57,791 nucleotides of DNA from Gemmatimonadota bacterium (GTDB lineage: Bacteria; Gemmatimonadota; Gemmatimonadetes; Gemmatimonadales; GWC2-71-9). Location: NCBI GenBank assembly GCA_016209985.1, contig JACQVB010000126.1, positions 1 to 57,791 on the forward strand, in the 5' to 3' direction. Under the pieces are notes generated by a model. It had not been told where the DNA came from and did not search any database. It saw nothing but the letters and a program-made list of their open reading frames with translations. Every line of letters starts with the position of its first letter. Position 1 is the stretch's first letter. Below, piece by piece: positions 21,099 to 29,674 of this stretch. Made by a program: the position numbers and the translations under genes.

Positions 21099-22065
21099 TG
21101 CCCTTCAAGTCCCGAGTGCGGATCCCGTCGTCACGGATCGTGCGCTCGATGGCGGCGCGGATCCGCGCCGCCCGCGGCGGCTGTCCCACATGGTCCAGCA
21201 TCATGCACGCCGCGAGCATCAGCGCTGACGGGTTCGCGACACCTTTGCCCGCGATATCCGGCGCGGAGCCGTGCACGGCTTCGAACAGCGCGCCGACTGC
21301 TCCGATATTGGCGCCGGGGGCTAGCCCCAAGCCGCCTACCAGTCCCGCGATCTCATCGCTCAGAATGTCGCCGAACATGTTGGTCGTGACGATCACGTCG
21401 AACTGCGTCGGATCCAGGACCAGCTTCATGGCGCAAGCATCGATGATGATGTCGTCCACCACGACGCGCCCGGAATACTCTTTCGAAACGGTTCGGGCCT
21501 CCTCGAGAAACAATCCGCTCAGCAGCTTCAGGATGTTCGCCTTGTGGCAGATCGTCACCTTCCTGCGGCCGTGCCGCACGGCATACTCGAACGCGAAGCG
21601 CGCGATCCGCTCGCAGCCGTACCGGGTGTTGACGGCCACCGATTGCGCTAATGCTCTTGGGTCGCCGGCGACCGCCACCATCATTTCAACGCCGGAGTAG
21701 AGGCCTTCGGTGTTCTCCCGGATAAGCACGATGTCCACGCCTTGGTACCGCCCGCCGGGAACCAGCGTCTTCGCAGGACGGACGTTGGCGTAGAGGTCGA
21801 ACTCCTTGCGCAGGGCGACATTCACCGAGCGGAAGTCGGTGCCGATCGGCGTGGTGAGCGGTCCCTTGAGTCCGAGCCGGGTGGACCGGAGGCTTTCGAG
21901 CGTGGCATCGGGGAGCGGAGTTCCCTCCTCCTCCATCGCCGCCATCCCGGCGGTCTGCCGGTCCCACTCGAACTCTGCGCCGGCCGCGTCGAGCACCCGG
22001 AGGGTCGCCGCGGTGATCTCGGGCCCGATTCCGTCGCCCGGAATCAGCGTCGCCCGGTGCCGCAC
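21049..22065 (-). CDS. NAD-dependent isocitrate/isopropylmalate dehydrogenase family
   Basis: LIPGDGIGPEI, RENTEGLYSGVEMM, IIIDACAMKLVLDPTQFDVIVTTNMFGDILSDEIAGLVGGLGLAPGANIG. Confidence 0.88.
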   Translation of the reverse strand: MRHRATLIPGDGIGPEITAATLRVLDAAGAEFEWDRQTAGMAAMEEEGTPLPDATLESLRSTRLGLKGPLTTPIGTDFRSVNVALRKEFDLYANVRPAKTLVPGGRYQGVDIVLIRENTEGLYSGVEMMVAVAGDPRALAQSVAVNTRYGCERIARFAFEYAVRHGRRKVTICHKANILKLLSGLFLEEARTVSKEYSGRVVVDDIIIDACAMKLVLDPTQFDVIVTTNMFGDILSDEIAGLVGGLGLAPGANIGAVGALFEAVHGSAPDIAGKGVANPSALMLAACMMLDHVGQPPRAARIRAAIERTIRDDGIRTRDLKGNATTTEFTDAVCRRIG

Positions 22066-22111
22066 ATCGACCTCTTGAGCCCTCGCGTGCCGGGCATGGG
22101 CCGGATCTCCG

Positions 22112-22732
22112 CTACCGTCGTTCCATCGCCGTCAGCTTGCGCAGCGCCGCGTCCAGCGCTTCCCACGGCGTGTCGCCGGCCCCGCTCAGCGTGGCACTCC
22201 AGCCCACCGCCCGCAGCCGGATGTCTGCCAGGGCGACGACCAGGTTCGCGGTCCCGCGGCCCTGCCGGTCGCGCGCGAACCAGAGATTGGCCGGGACCAG
22301 CGCGAATCGCCCACCGGCGGCGACGGCGGTGAGCTCGCGCATCTGGCTCGCCAGCGGATCGGCGATGGTGGTCAGCGCATGAGTCTGCAACAGCAGGGTG
22401 GGCATCCGGTCCGGTTCGGTAAGCCTTCCCGGCGCTTGCGCGGCAGCGAGCCGCAAGGCGGCCGGAGTTACCCAGAGCACCTGGGAGAAGCGGTCGTTCA
22501 ATACCGCGACCAACATGCTGTCCACCCGGCCGCGCACCTGGGCACGGTCCGCCAGCGCTTCGTTCCAACCGAGCGTGGAATCGACGCTCATGTTGTTGAG
22601 CGGGTAGACGGCGATTCTTCCGGTCAGCAAGTCGCCCGGAAACGGAGCGACCGGCGCGGGGGGGGCCCGCATCTCGGTCTTGGTGCAGCCAGCCGTCGCG
22701 AGCAGGCCGAGGAGTAGGATCGGATATCGCAT
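22112..22732 (-). CDS. Putative lipoprotein
   Basis: MRYPILLLGLLATAGCTKTEM lipobox. Confidence 0.6.
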   Translation of the reverse strand: MRYPILLLGLLATAGCTKTEMRAPPAPVAPFPGDLLTGRIAVYPLNNMSVDSTLGWNEALADRAQVRGRVDSMLVAVLNDRFSQVLWVTPAALRLAAAQAPGRLTEPDRMPTLLLQTHALTTIADPLASQMRELTAVAAGGRFALVPANLWFARDRQGRGTANLVVALADIRLRAVGWSATLSGAGDTPWEALDAALRKLTAMERR

Positions 22733-22779
22733 GAGGGAAAGAAAGAAGGGGAAGAGGGAAGAGGGAAGAGGGAATCGGT

Positions 22780-23535
22780 TCAGACGATCGTCAACCCCCC
22801 GTCGACCACGATCACCTGGCCGGTGATGTGCCGGGCTTCTTCGGAACAGAGGAAGAGGACCACGTGCGCGATGTCCTCCGGTTCTGCCATGCGCCCCAGC
22901 GCCGCCTGGTGCTCGGCCCGTTCCACCACGTCGGCCGGGAGCTTGCTCAGCATCTCCGTCCGAACGAATCCGGGAGCGACGGCATTCACGTTCACGTTGG
23001 ACGCGCCCAGCTCGACCGCCGCCGAACGGGTAAGCCCGATCACCGCCGCCTTGCTGGCCGCATAGTTGGAAATGCCGAACCCCGGGGTGAACGCCTGGTG
23101 GGACGCGATGCTCACGATCTTGCCGAAATGCTGGGCCCGGAACTGGGGTGCTACCGCTCGAATGCAGTTGAAGGTCCCCATGGCGTTGGTGTCCATCACC
23201 TCGCGCCAGGCTGCTTCCGACAGGCGCCACAGGGCGCCGTCCCGTGCGACGCCCGCGTTGTTGACCAGGTAGTGCAGGCCACCCAGCTCCGCCTTGGCGG
23301 ACTGGACGAAGTGGTCGACTTCTTCGCGGGACCGGACGTCGCAGGCCTCGCAGTAAACCTCGACCCCGAGACCGCGAAGCGCCGTTTCGGTGAGCAGCGC
23401 CTGCGCCCCGATGTCACGGTCGGGGAGGTCCAGATAGTTGAACGCGACGTGAACGCCCTTGCGGGCAAACTCCAGCGCGATGGCCCGGCCGAGGCCGGTG
23501 GCCCCGCCCGTCACTACGGCGACGTTGCCTTTCAT
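22780..23535 (-). CDS. fabG: SDR family oxidoreductase (3-oxoacyl-ACP reductase-like)
   Basis: VVTGGATGLGRAIA, NNAGVARDG, YAASKAAV, VNAVAPGFVRTEM, VDGG. Confidence 0.85.
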   Translation of the reverse strand: MKGNVAVVTGGATGLGRAIALEFARKGVHVAFNYLDLPDRDIGAQALLTETALRGLGVEVYCEACDVRSREEVDHFVQSAKAELGGLHYLVNNAGVARDGALWRLSEAAWREVMDTNAMGTFNCIRAVAPQFRAQHFGKIVSIASHQAFTPGFGISNYAASKAAVIGLTRSAAVELGASNVNVNAVAPGFVRTEMLSKLPADVVERAEHQAALGRMAEPEDIAHVVLFLCSEEARHITGQVIVVDGGLTIV

Positions 23536-23715
23536 CTCGGCACCATGAACCCGCTGCCCCTTCGGGCGCGGTGCCACCATCGAGCCGGAGGAACGTTCAC
23601 CCGGGCCGGCGCCGAAGTAGCGAGGTTCGGTGGGATCGTAGGTCAGGGGCCGGTCCGATGGTGAGGGTAGGGCCAACGTAGGTCGCGGAACACGGAAGGG
23701 CAACGGGGACACCAA

Positions 23716-23790
23716 GGCATGAGCGGGATGAGAGGCATGGGCGGCATGGCTTCCCGTTTGCCCCTCATGCCCCTCATGCCTTGCGTACCT
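23716..23790. repeat. Mirrored repeat (GGCATGAG / CCCCTCATGC)
   Basis: GGCATGAGCGGGATGAGAGGCATGGGCGGCATGG...TTGCCCCTCATGCCCCTCATGCCTTGCG. Confidence 0.7.
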
Positions 23791-23816
23791 ACTCATCCGG
23801 CGTAATCTGTACCCTC

Positions 23817-25862
23817 ATGCGCAAAATCCTCTCGATGCTCGCCTGGGCCGCGCTGGCGGCCGCCGGCGCACTCGGCTTCGCGGTCCTCGCCCTGCACCGT
23901 GGCGAAACGGTCAGCGCGGCGTGGATGGTCATTGCCGCCGTCTGCACCTACCTCATCGGATACCGGTTCTATTCCCGGTTCATCGCCACTCGCATCATGG
24001 CGCTCGATGACCGGCGCGCGACGCCCGCCGAACGGATCAACAACGGCCGCGATTTCGTTCCCACCAGCAAGTGGGTCCTCTTCGGACATCACTTCGCGGC
24101 GATCGCGGGCGCAGGCCCCCTCGTCGGACCGGTGCTGGCGGCCCAATTCGGATATCTCCCCGGCACTATCTGGCTCATTATCGGCGTGGTGTTCGCTGGA
24201 GCGGTGCAGGACTTCGTGATCCTGTTCGCCTCCATGCGCCGCAACGGCAAGTCACTCGGCCAGATGGCCAAGGAAGAGGTGAACCCGGTGACGGGGATGG
24301 CGGCCATGATCGCCATCCTGGCCATCATGATCATTCTGCTGGCGGTGCTCGCCCTGGTGGTGGTGCGCGCCCTGGCCGAAAGCCCCTGGGGCACCTTCAC
24401 GCTCGCATGCACCATCCCGATCGCGCTGGGCATGGGATGGTGGATGAAAGTCTTCCGGCCGGGGCGCACCATCGAAGCCACCGTGGCGGGCGTCATCCTC
24501 CTGATGCTGGCGCTCTGGGCCGGCCGGTTCGTGGCGGGCCATCCCACCCTGGGGCCGTTCTTCACCCTCGAGGCCACGACCATCGCCTGGTGGATGATCG
24601 CCTACGGATTCATTGCGTCGGTCCTCCCGGTGTGGATGCTGCTGTGCCCGCGCGATTACCTGTCGACTTTCCTGAAGATCGGCGCCGTGGTGGCGCTGGC
24701 CCTGGGCATTCTCCTGGTGCTGCCACCGCTCAAGATGCCGCCGGTCACCCAGTTCATCGACGGCACCGGCCCCATCTTCGCGGGCAAGCTCTTCCCCTTC
24801 GCCTTCATCACCATCGCCTGCGGCGCCATCAGCGGGTTCCACGCCCTGGTCTCCTCCGGCACTACCCCCAAGATGCTCACCCGTGAGACCGACGCGCGTG
24901 TGATCGGCTACGGAGGGATGCTCACCGAATCGTTCGTGGGCGTGATGGCGATGACGGCGGCCTGCGTGCTCGACCCCGGGATCTACTTTGCGATCAATGC
25001 TCCCGCCGGCGTGATCGGCACGTCGCTGGATCAGGCGGCACAGGTGATCCAGGGCTGGGGCTTTACTCTCTCGCCCGCCGACATGACCCAGCTCACCGCC
25101 GCGATGGGCGAAACGACGCTCATGTCGCGCACCGGCGGCGCGCCGTCGCTGGCGGTCGGGATGGCGCACATCTTCTCCAGCGCGACCGCCAAGCTGGGCG
25201 GCTCCGGGTTCACCGCCATGTGGTACCACTTCGCGATCCTCTTCGAGGCGCTCTTCATCCTGACCACCATCGACACGGGAACCCGGGTCGGTCGGTTCAT
25301 GATGCAGGAGCTGGGCGGCCACGTATGGAAGCGCTTCGGAGAGGTCTCCTGGTACCCGAGCATCGTGATCGCCAGCGCCTGCGTGGCGGGCGGGTGGGGG
25401 TACTTCCTGGTGCAGGGCGTGCTGGATCCGCTCGGCGGCATCAACTCGCTGTGGCCCATGTTCGGCATCAGCAATCAGTTGCTGGCGGCCATTGCGCTCA
25501 CCGTCGGGACCACGGTGATCATCAAGATGCGGAAGGCGAAATACGCCTGGGTCACGCTGGTGCCGCTGGTCTGGCTGGCGGCGACCACGCTCACCGCCGG
25601 CTGGCAGAAGGTCTTCGCGGCGGATCCCAAGCTCGGCTTCCTGGCCCACGCGCGCTCGCTGGCCGGCAGCGCCGCTCAGGATGTCGCGCGACTCCGCTTC
25701 AACGACTATATCGACGCCGGGCTCACGCTGGCCTTCATGATCGTCGTGGTCCTGGTTATCCTCGCGGCGGCACGGGAATGGGTCCTGGTGCTGGGCGGCA
25801 AGAAACAGCCGGTCGTGCAGGAGGCACCGTTTGTGGAGAGCGCGTATGCGACAGGCGACTGA
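23817..25862 (+). CDS. cstA: Carbon starvation protein A / pyruvate transporter family
   Basis: SKWVLFGHHFAAIAGAGPLVGPVLAAQFGYLPG; SGFHALVSSGTTPKM; many TM segments. Confidence 0.95.
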   Translation: MRKILSMLAWAALAAAGALGFAVLALHRGETVSAAWMVIAAVCTYLIGYRFYSRFIATRIMALDDRRATPAERINNGRDFVPTSKWVLFGHHFAAIAGAGPLVGPVLAAQFGYLPGTIWLIIGVVFAGAVQDFVILFASMRRNGKSLGQMAKEEVNPVTGMAAMIAILAIMIILLAVLALVVVRALAESPWGTFTLACTIPIALGMGWWMKVFRPGRTIEATVAGVILLMLALWAGRFVAGHPTLGPFFTLEATTIAWWMIAYGFIASVLPVWMLLCPRDYLSTFLKIGAVVALALGILLVLPPLKMPPVTQFIDGTGPIFAGKLFPFAFITIACGAISGFHALVSSGTTPKMLTRETDARVIGYGGMLTESFVGVMAMTAACVLDPGIYFAINAPAGVIGTSLDQAAQVIQGWGFTLSPADMTQLTAAMGETTLMSRTGGAPSLAVGMAHIFSSATAKLGGSGFTAMWYHFAILFEALFILTTIDTGTRVGRFMMQELGGHVWKRFGEVSWYPSIVIASACVAGGWGYFLVQGVLDPLGGINSLWPMFGISNQLLAAIALTVGTTVIIKMRKAKYAWVTLVPLVWLAATTLTAGWQKVFAADPKLGFLAHARSLAGSAAQDVARLRFNDYIDAGLTLAFMIVVVLVILAAAREWVLVLGGKKQPVVQEAPFVESAYATGD

Positions 25863-25870
25863 AAAAACGT

Positions 25871-25984
25871 TAAGAGTGAAGAGTGAAGCGGGAAAAGTAC
25901 GTCCCAGCGGCGCAGCTCCGGCCGCGCCAATGGCGTCGGGTGACACTAGTACTCTTCCCTCTTCACTCGTTGTTACTCTTCACG
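25871..25984. repeat. Mirrored heptamer repeat (GAGTGAA / TTCACTC)
   Basis: TTAAGAGTGAAGAGTGAAGCGGG ... ACTCTTCCCTCTTCACTCGTTGTTACTCTTCACGC. Confidence 0.8.
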
Positions 25985-26157
25985 CTTGCAGACGTGCGCT
26001 CTCCGTAATACGGACGGTTCTTGGCATGCCGGATTACGACCGCTACCTGGAGCATTGCCGGCTGCGCCATCCCGACCAGCCGGTGCTTTCACGTTCCGAC
26101 TATTTCGCCCAGTACGTGGCTCGGCGGTATGGGAGCGGGCCGTCGAGGTGCTGCTGA
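25930..26157 (+). CDS. YbdD/YjiX (DUF466) family small protein, start uncertain
   Basis: VLGMPDYDRYLEHCRLRHPDQPVLSRSDYFAQYVARRYGSGPSRCC, located after cstA as usual for this family. Confidence 0.75.
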   Translation: MASGDTSTLPSSLVVTLHACRRALSVIRTVLGMPDYDRYLEHCRLRHPDQPVLSRSDYFAQYVARRYGSGPSRCC

Positions 26158-26201
26158 GCCACAGATCAGGCTGATGCCGGAGCGGCAGAAAGCGAAGGGC
26201 C

Positions 26202-26591
26202 CTACGCGGCTGCCAGAGCCGCAGGTGCGGGGCCGGCATCTACCAAGCGCTTGTGCACCGGGTCGATCGTGAGATTCAAGCCCTCGAGCGAACGGGACCC
26301 CAGCAGAATCATGTCCCCTGGTTGAGCGAAAACGACGTCGTCGAAGGTCCGCGTCCCGGCCAGATAGAGCCGGACCTCTCCGGTCCAGCGCTCGCGCACC
26401 GATCCGTCGGCCAGGCGGAAGCGCAGTTGCTTCACTCGGTCCACGCCGAGTGATTCCAGCAGTTCGGCGGGGACCCACGACAGCTCGGCGCCCGTGTCTA
26501 TCAGCACCGAGCACAGCACCCGTCTCTCGCCCGGGCGTAGCGGGTTCTCGATCTCGACATCTACGCGGAAGCTTCCCATTTCGTCGGTCAT
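26202..26591 (-). CDS. Retropepsin-like aspartic protease domain protein
   Basis: CSVLIDTGAELSWVPAELLESLGV (DTG motif); DMILLGSRSLEGLNLTIDP. Confidence 0.8.
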   Translation of the reverse strand: MTDEMGSFRVDVEIENPLRPGERRVLCSVLIDTGAELSWVPAELLESLGVDRVKQLRFRLADGSVRERWTGEVRLYLAGTRTFDDVVFAQPGDMILLGSRSLEGLNLTIDPVHKRLVDAGPAPAALAAA

Positions 26592-26744
26592 GTTAACTCC
26601 CGAAGATGGGGCGAGTAGTATCGTACGGCAGCGGCTGACGCCGCGCCGTAATAGAACACCGCCGCATGGCCGACTGGTCGGTTCGAGGACGCCGGCGCCG
26701 GTTCCGTGACCAGCAAGGTCCGCATGCACGTTTCAAACGGCGGT

Positions 26745-26965
26745 TTTGAAGCTTCGAATGGCCAGTTCGAAGCTTCGAACGACCGTTTCGAAGGATCAAG
26801 ACGACGTTTCAAAGCTTCAAAATGCTCGATCGAAGGTTGGAAATCGCATTTCTGAGCTTCGATGGCCCCTTTCGATCCTTCGAAATGCCATTTCCAACCT
26901 TCGAAACGTCCGTTTGAAGCTTCAAAACCATGTTTCGAAGCTTCGAAACGACTGATCGAAACGGA
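26745..26965. repeat. Array 1: 11 tandem 21-bp units with palindromic core TTCGAAGCTTCGAA
   Basis: Core GAA (or variant) recurs at 26748, 26769, 26790, 26811, 26832, 26853, 26874, 26895, 26916, 26937, 26958, an exact 21-bp step each time. Confidence 0.93.
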
Positions 26966-27363
26966 GGGCCTCCCAGCGTAACTGCACCACGCTCAATCGA
27001 AGGTTCGAAACGACTGATCGAAATGGAGGCCCTTCCGGGCGTAACTGCATCTGCAGGATCGCGTTACACCGTTAGGTATCGGAAAATACCTTCTCGAACC
27101 GAAGCCGGCGAACGCCGGTCGCGGCAAGCGATCTCGCGGCTCATCGACGAGGAAAGATCGGCGCTTGGCTAAGTCCGCCGGGCGAAAAGTGTCCAATTAG
27201 ACACTGGTTGGGATTGCCCCGGTTTCGTGGACAATGGAGCGGCTTAATCACGCCGGCCGGAGCCTGGTTCGGCTGGTGCCAACCCCGGATTACCCATGGC
27301 TCCATGCTGCAATTGGTGGCAGCCGCGAGTGCCGGTGTCATTCTAGGAAGTGTTTTTCGGTGA

Positions 27364-27573
27364 GGGGTACTTATCCGAAGGCATGGGACAACCATCTCAA
27401 GGCTTGGGACAACTGTCCGAGTGCGTGGGACAATGGTCTCACGCCTTGCGACAGTTGTCTCCGAACGAAAACGTGGTGTCTTTTGGTGCAAGCAAATGGT
27501 TTCTTGCCCAAAGACAATTGTCTGAGGCCGTGGGACAACCATCCCACGCCTCGGGACAGTATAGCCGGTCCCC
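27364..27573. repeat. Array 2: about 10 tandem 21-bp units with palindromic core GGGACAATTGTCCC
   Basis: Unit starts at 27385, 27406, 27427, 27448, 27469, 27490, 27511, 27532, 27553 (exact 21-bp step), plus a degenerate unit at 27364. Confidence 0.93.
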
Positions 27574-27739
27574 TCGCTCGCCTTCCCCCACTTCCCGATG
27601 ACTTGCGGGCGCATTGGGCCAGTCAGCCGAACAACCATCGTCATCACTCCCTAGCCCTGGACACTGTCCAAGGAAACTGGGTGCTCTATACCGGCCATGT
27701 CTAATTAGACTTTGAACCGGGAACCGGAAAAGCGGGAAA

Positions 27740-28639
27740 TCATTCTTCGTTCGCTGCGCGCTTCCGCCGCTTCAGCTCATCATAGAGAGTTTTGCGGCTC
27801 ACGTGGAGCTCTCGGGCAGTGGCCGCCCTGTTGCCGCCGTTCTTCGCCAGAACTTGGTCCAGCCTCTCGCGCCAGTCGGCCTCCGGGCTGGCCGCCCCCA
27901 GCGGCAGCGGCAGCTCTTCGAAGATCACGAAGTGCTGAAGGACCTTCTCCAACTCGCGCACGTTGCCGGGCCAGTCGTACGAGTGCAACGCCTTCAGTTC
28001 GAGGGTTTCCAGGGACCGGACCGAGGCTCCCGACTCCCTGGTCAATCTTTCCAGCGGGTAGTCAATGAGCTCCGGAAGATCATCACGGTGGTCGCGGAGA
28101 GGGGGCATCCGCACCGGAAGGTCTCCTAATCGGTAGAGCAGGTCGCGCCGAAAGGTCCCCGCGAGCACCGCCTCCTTCAGATTCGCGTTCGTGGCGAACA
28201 CCAGCCGCACGTCGACCAGGCGGGGACGCTGTTCACCGATCCGGCGCACCTGCTTCCCTTCGATCAGGGTCAGCAGCGCTTCCTGCACGGTCGGCGAGGC
28301 GGTGGCGATCTCGTCTACAAACAGCGTCCCACCATGGGCCTGCTCGAACTTGCCCATGTAGTCGAACTCAGCCCCGGTAAACGCGCCCTTGCGGTAGCCG
28401 AGCAGCTCACCGATAGCCAGCGTATCGACCAGCAGGTTTACCGCGCAGGCCACGAAGGGACCGTGAGCACGCGGCGACATGACGTGCAGCACGCGGGCCG
28501 CCAGGCCCTTGCCGGTGCCGCTGGCTCCTTCGATGCGTACTGGCCAGGGGAATTGCGCGAGCCGGGCGAGCGCCGCGCGCACCTTGCGCATGACTGCGGA
28601 GGAACCAATGAGTGGAGTCCGGTCCAGGTATTCGACCAT
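27740..28639 (-). CDS. Sigma-54-dependent transcriptional activator (AAA+ plus Fis-type HTH, no receiver)
   Basis: GASGTGKG Walker A, GAFTGA loop, GTLFVDEI Walker B, WPGNVRELEKV, C-terminal NGGNRAATARELHVSRKTLYDELKR. Confidence 0.93.
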   Translation of the reverse strand: MVEYLDRTPLIGSSAVMRKVRAALARLAQFPWPVRIEGASGTGKGLAARVLHVMSPRAHGPFVACAVNLLVDTLAIGELLGYRKGAFTGAEFDYMGKFEQAHGGTLFVDEIATASPTVQEALLTLIEGKQVRRIGEQRPRLVDVRLVFATNANLKEAVLAGTFRRDLLYRLGDLPVRMPPLRDHRDDLPELIDYPLERLTRESGASVRSLETLELKALHSYDWPGNVRELEKVLQHFVIFEELPLPLGAASPEADWRERLDQVLAKNGGNRAATARELHVSRKTLYDELKRRKRAANEE

Positions 28640-28723
28640 CTATACGTCCATCTGCAAGTCCCTGGGCGCGATCTCAATTTATCCCCACCCCATGTTGGCG
28701 CTAGACCATTTTGGTGATCCTCG

Positions 28724-29674
28724 TCACGCTTGCCGGAGGACTGTGAAGATCTTACTAGCCGGGCGCCGGAGATCGAATTGTTTCAATCTTGTATAGAGCG
28801 TGGCGCGTGATACCCCTATAGCACGCGCGGCCGCCTTGACATTCCAGCGGTGGGTCTCGAGGAGCCCCTGTAGTCGTGCCCGGTCGCTGGCCGCGTTAAA
28901 TGAGTTGCCCAGCGCGGCGAGAACTTCCTCCGCCAGAATCACCGGCCCTTCAGCCAGCAGTGCGAGCCGCTCAACGACGAATCTGAGTTCCCTCACGTTG
29001 CCCGGCCAATGGTGACGACGCAGTATACCGAGCGCACCGTTAGCGAATTGTTTGGCCGGGAGTCCCTCGTGTTGGGCAGCGCGAAGAAAGTGGCTCGCCA
29101 GCAGCTCGATGTCGTTCGGTCGCGAGCGTAAGGGTGGAAGCTCGATCACGATCCCACCGATCCGGAATAGGAAGTCCGCGCGCAGCTTGCCGGAGGCAAG
29201 CAGCGGATCGAGCGGCTCCGATAGCGCACTCACCAATCGAAAGGCGGACGCTACCCGCTCCTTGCCGCCCACTCTCCGGAAATCGTGCTGCTCGATGGCC
29301 CGGAGCAGCTTTGCCTGGAGCGGGACGGGCATGCTGTTGATTTCATCGAGAAAGAGCGTTCCATCCCGTGCCGCCTCGAGCAGGCCCGCACGCGCGTGAT
29401 GCGCGCCAGTGAAGGATCCGCGCTCCCAGCCGAAGAGCTCTCCCTCGGCCAGGGTTTCCGGGACCGCCGCGCAGTTGATGTCGATGAATGGAGCGCCTGC
29501 ATGGTTCCCCAGCGAGTGCAGCGCCCTGGCGACCAACTCCTTTCCCGTACCCGTTTCTCCCACGATCATGACCGGCAACATCTCCCCAGCTACCCGCCGC
29601 ACGAGCCGGCACACAGCCTTCATGGATGCATGCTGACCCAGCATTCCCGGAAGGATCTCAACGCTTCGGTCCAT
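28724..29674 (-). CDS. Sigma-54-dependent transcriptional activator (AAA+ plus Fis-type HTH, no receiver)
   Basis: GETGTGKELVARALH, GSFTGA loop, GTLFLDEIN, WPGNVRELRFV, WNVKAAARAIGVSRATLYTRLKQ. Confidence 0.93.
   Translation of the reverse strand: MDRSVEILPGMLGQHASMKAVCRLVRRVAGEMLPVMIVGETGTGKELVARALHSLGNHAGAPFIDINCAAVPETLAEGELFGWERGSFTGAHHARAGLLEAARDGTLFLDEINSMPVPLQAKLLRAIEQHDFRRVGGKERVASAFRLVSALSEPLDPLLASGKLRADFLFRIGGIVIELPPLRSRPNDIELLASHFLRAAQHEGLPAKQFANGALGILRRHHWPGNVRELRFVVERLALLAEGPVILAEEVLAALGNSFNAASDRARLQGLLETHRWNVKAAARAIGVSRATLYTRLKQFDLRRPASKIFTVLRQA

Noticed and set aside
24252-25946. 564-aa antisense ORF opposite cstA
   Set aside because: Shadow ORF, His/Arg/Gly-rich composition, no motif.
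26970-27060. tRNA-like GGTTCGAAA sequences
   Set aside because: Resemble a T-loop but no acceptor or anticodon arms can be folded; they are part of the 21-bp array family.
26745-27573. 21-bp arrays as a CRISPR array
   Set aside because: Units are 21 bp with a diverged palindromic core and no repeat/unique-spacer alternation of normal CRISPR lengths; no cas genes in the window.
26745-27573. 21-bp arrays as plasmid iterons/replication origin
   Set aside because: Iterons have a similar length, but there is no rep or par gene nearby and the context is chromosomal; cannot be excluded but unsupported.
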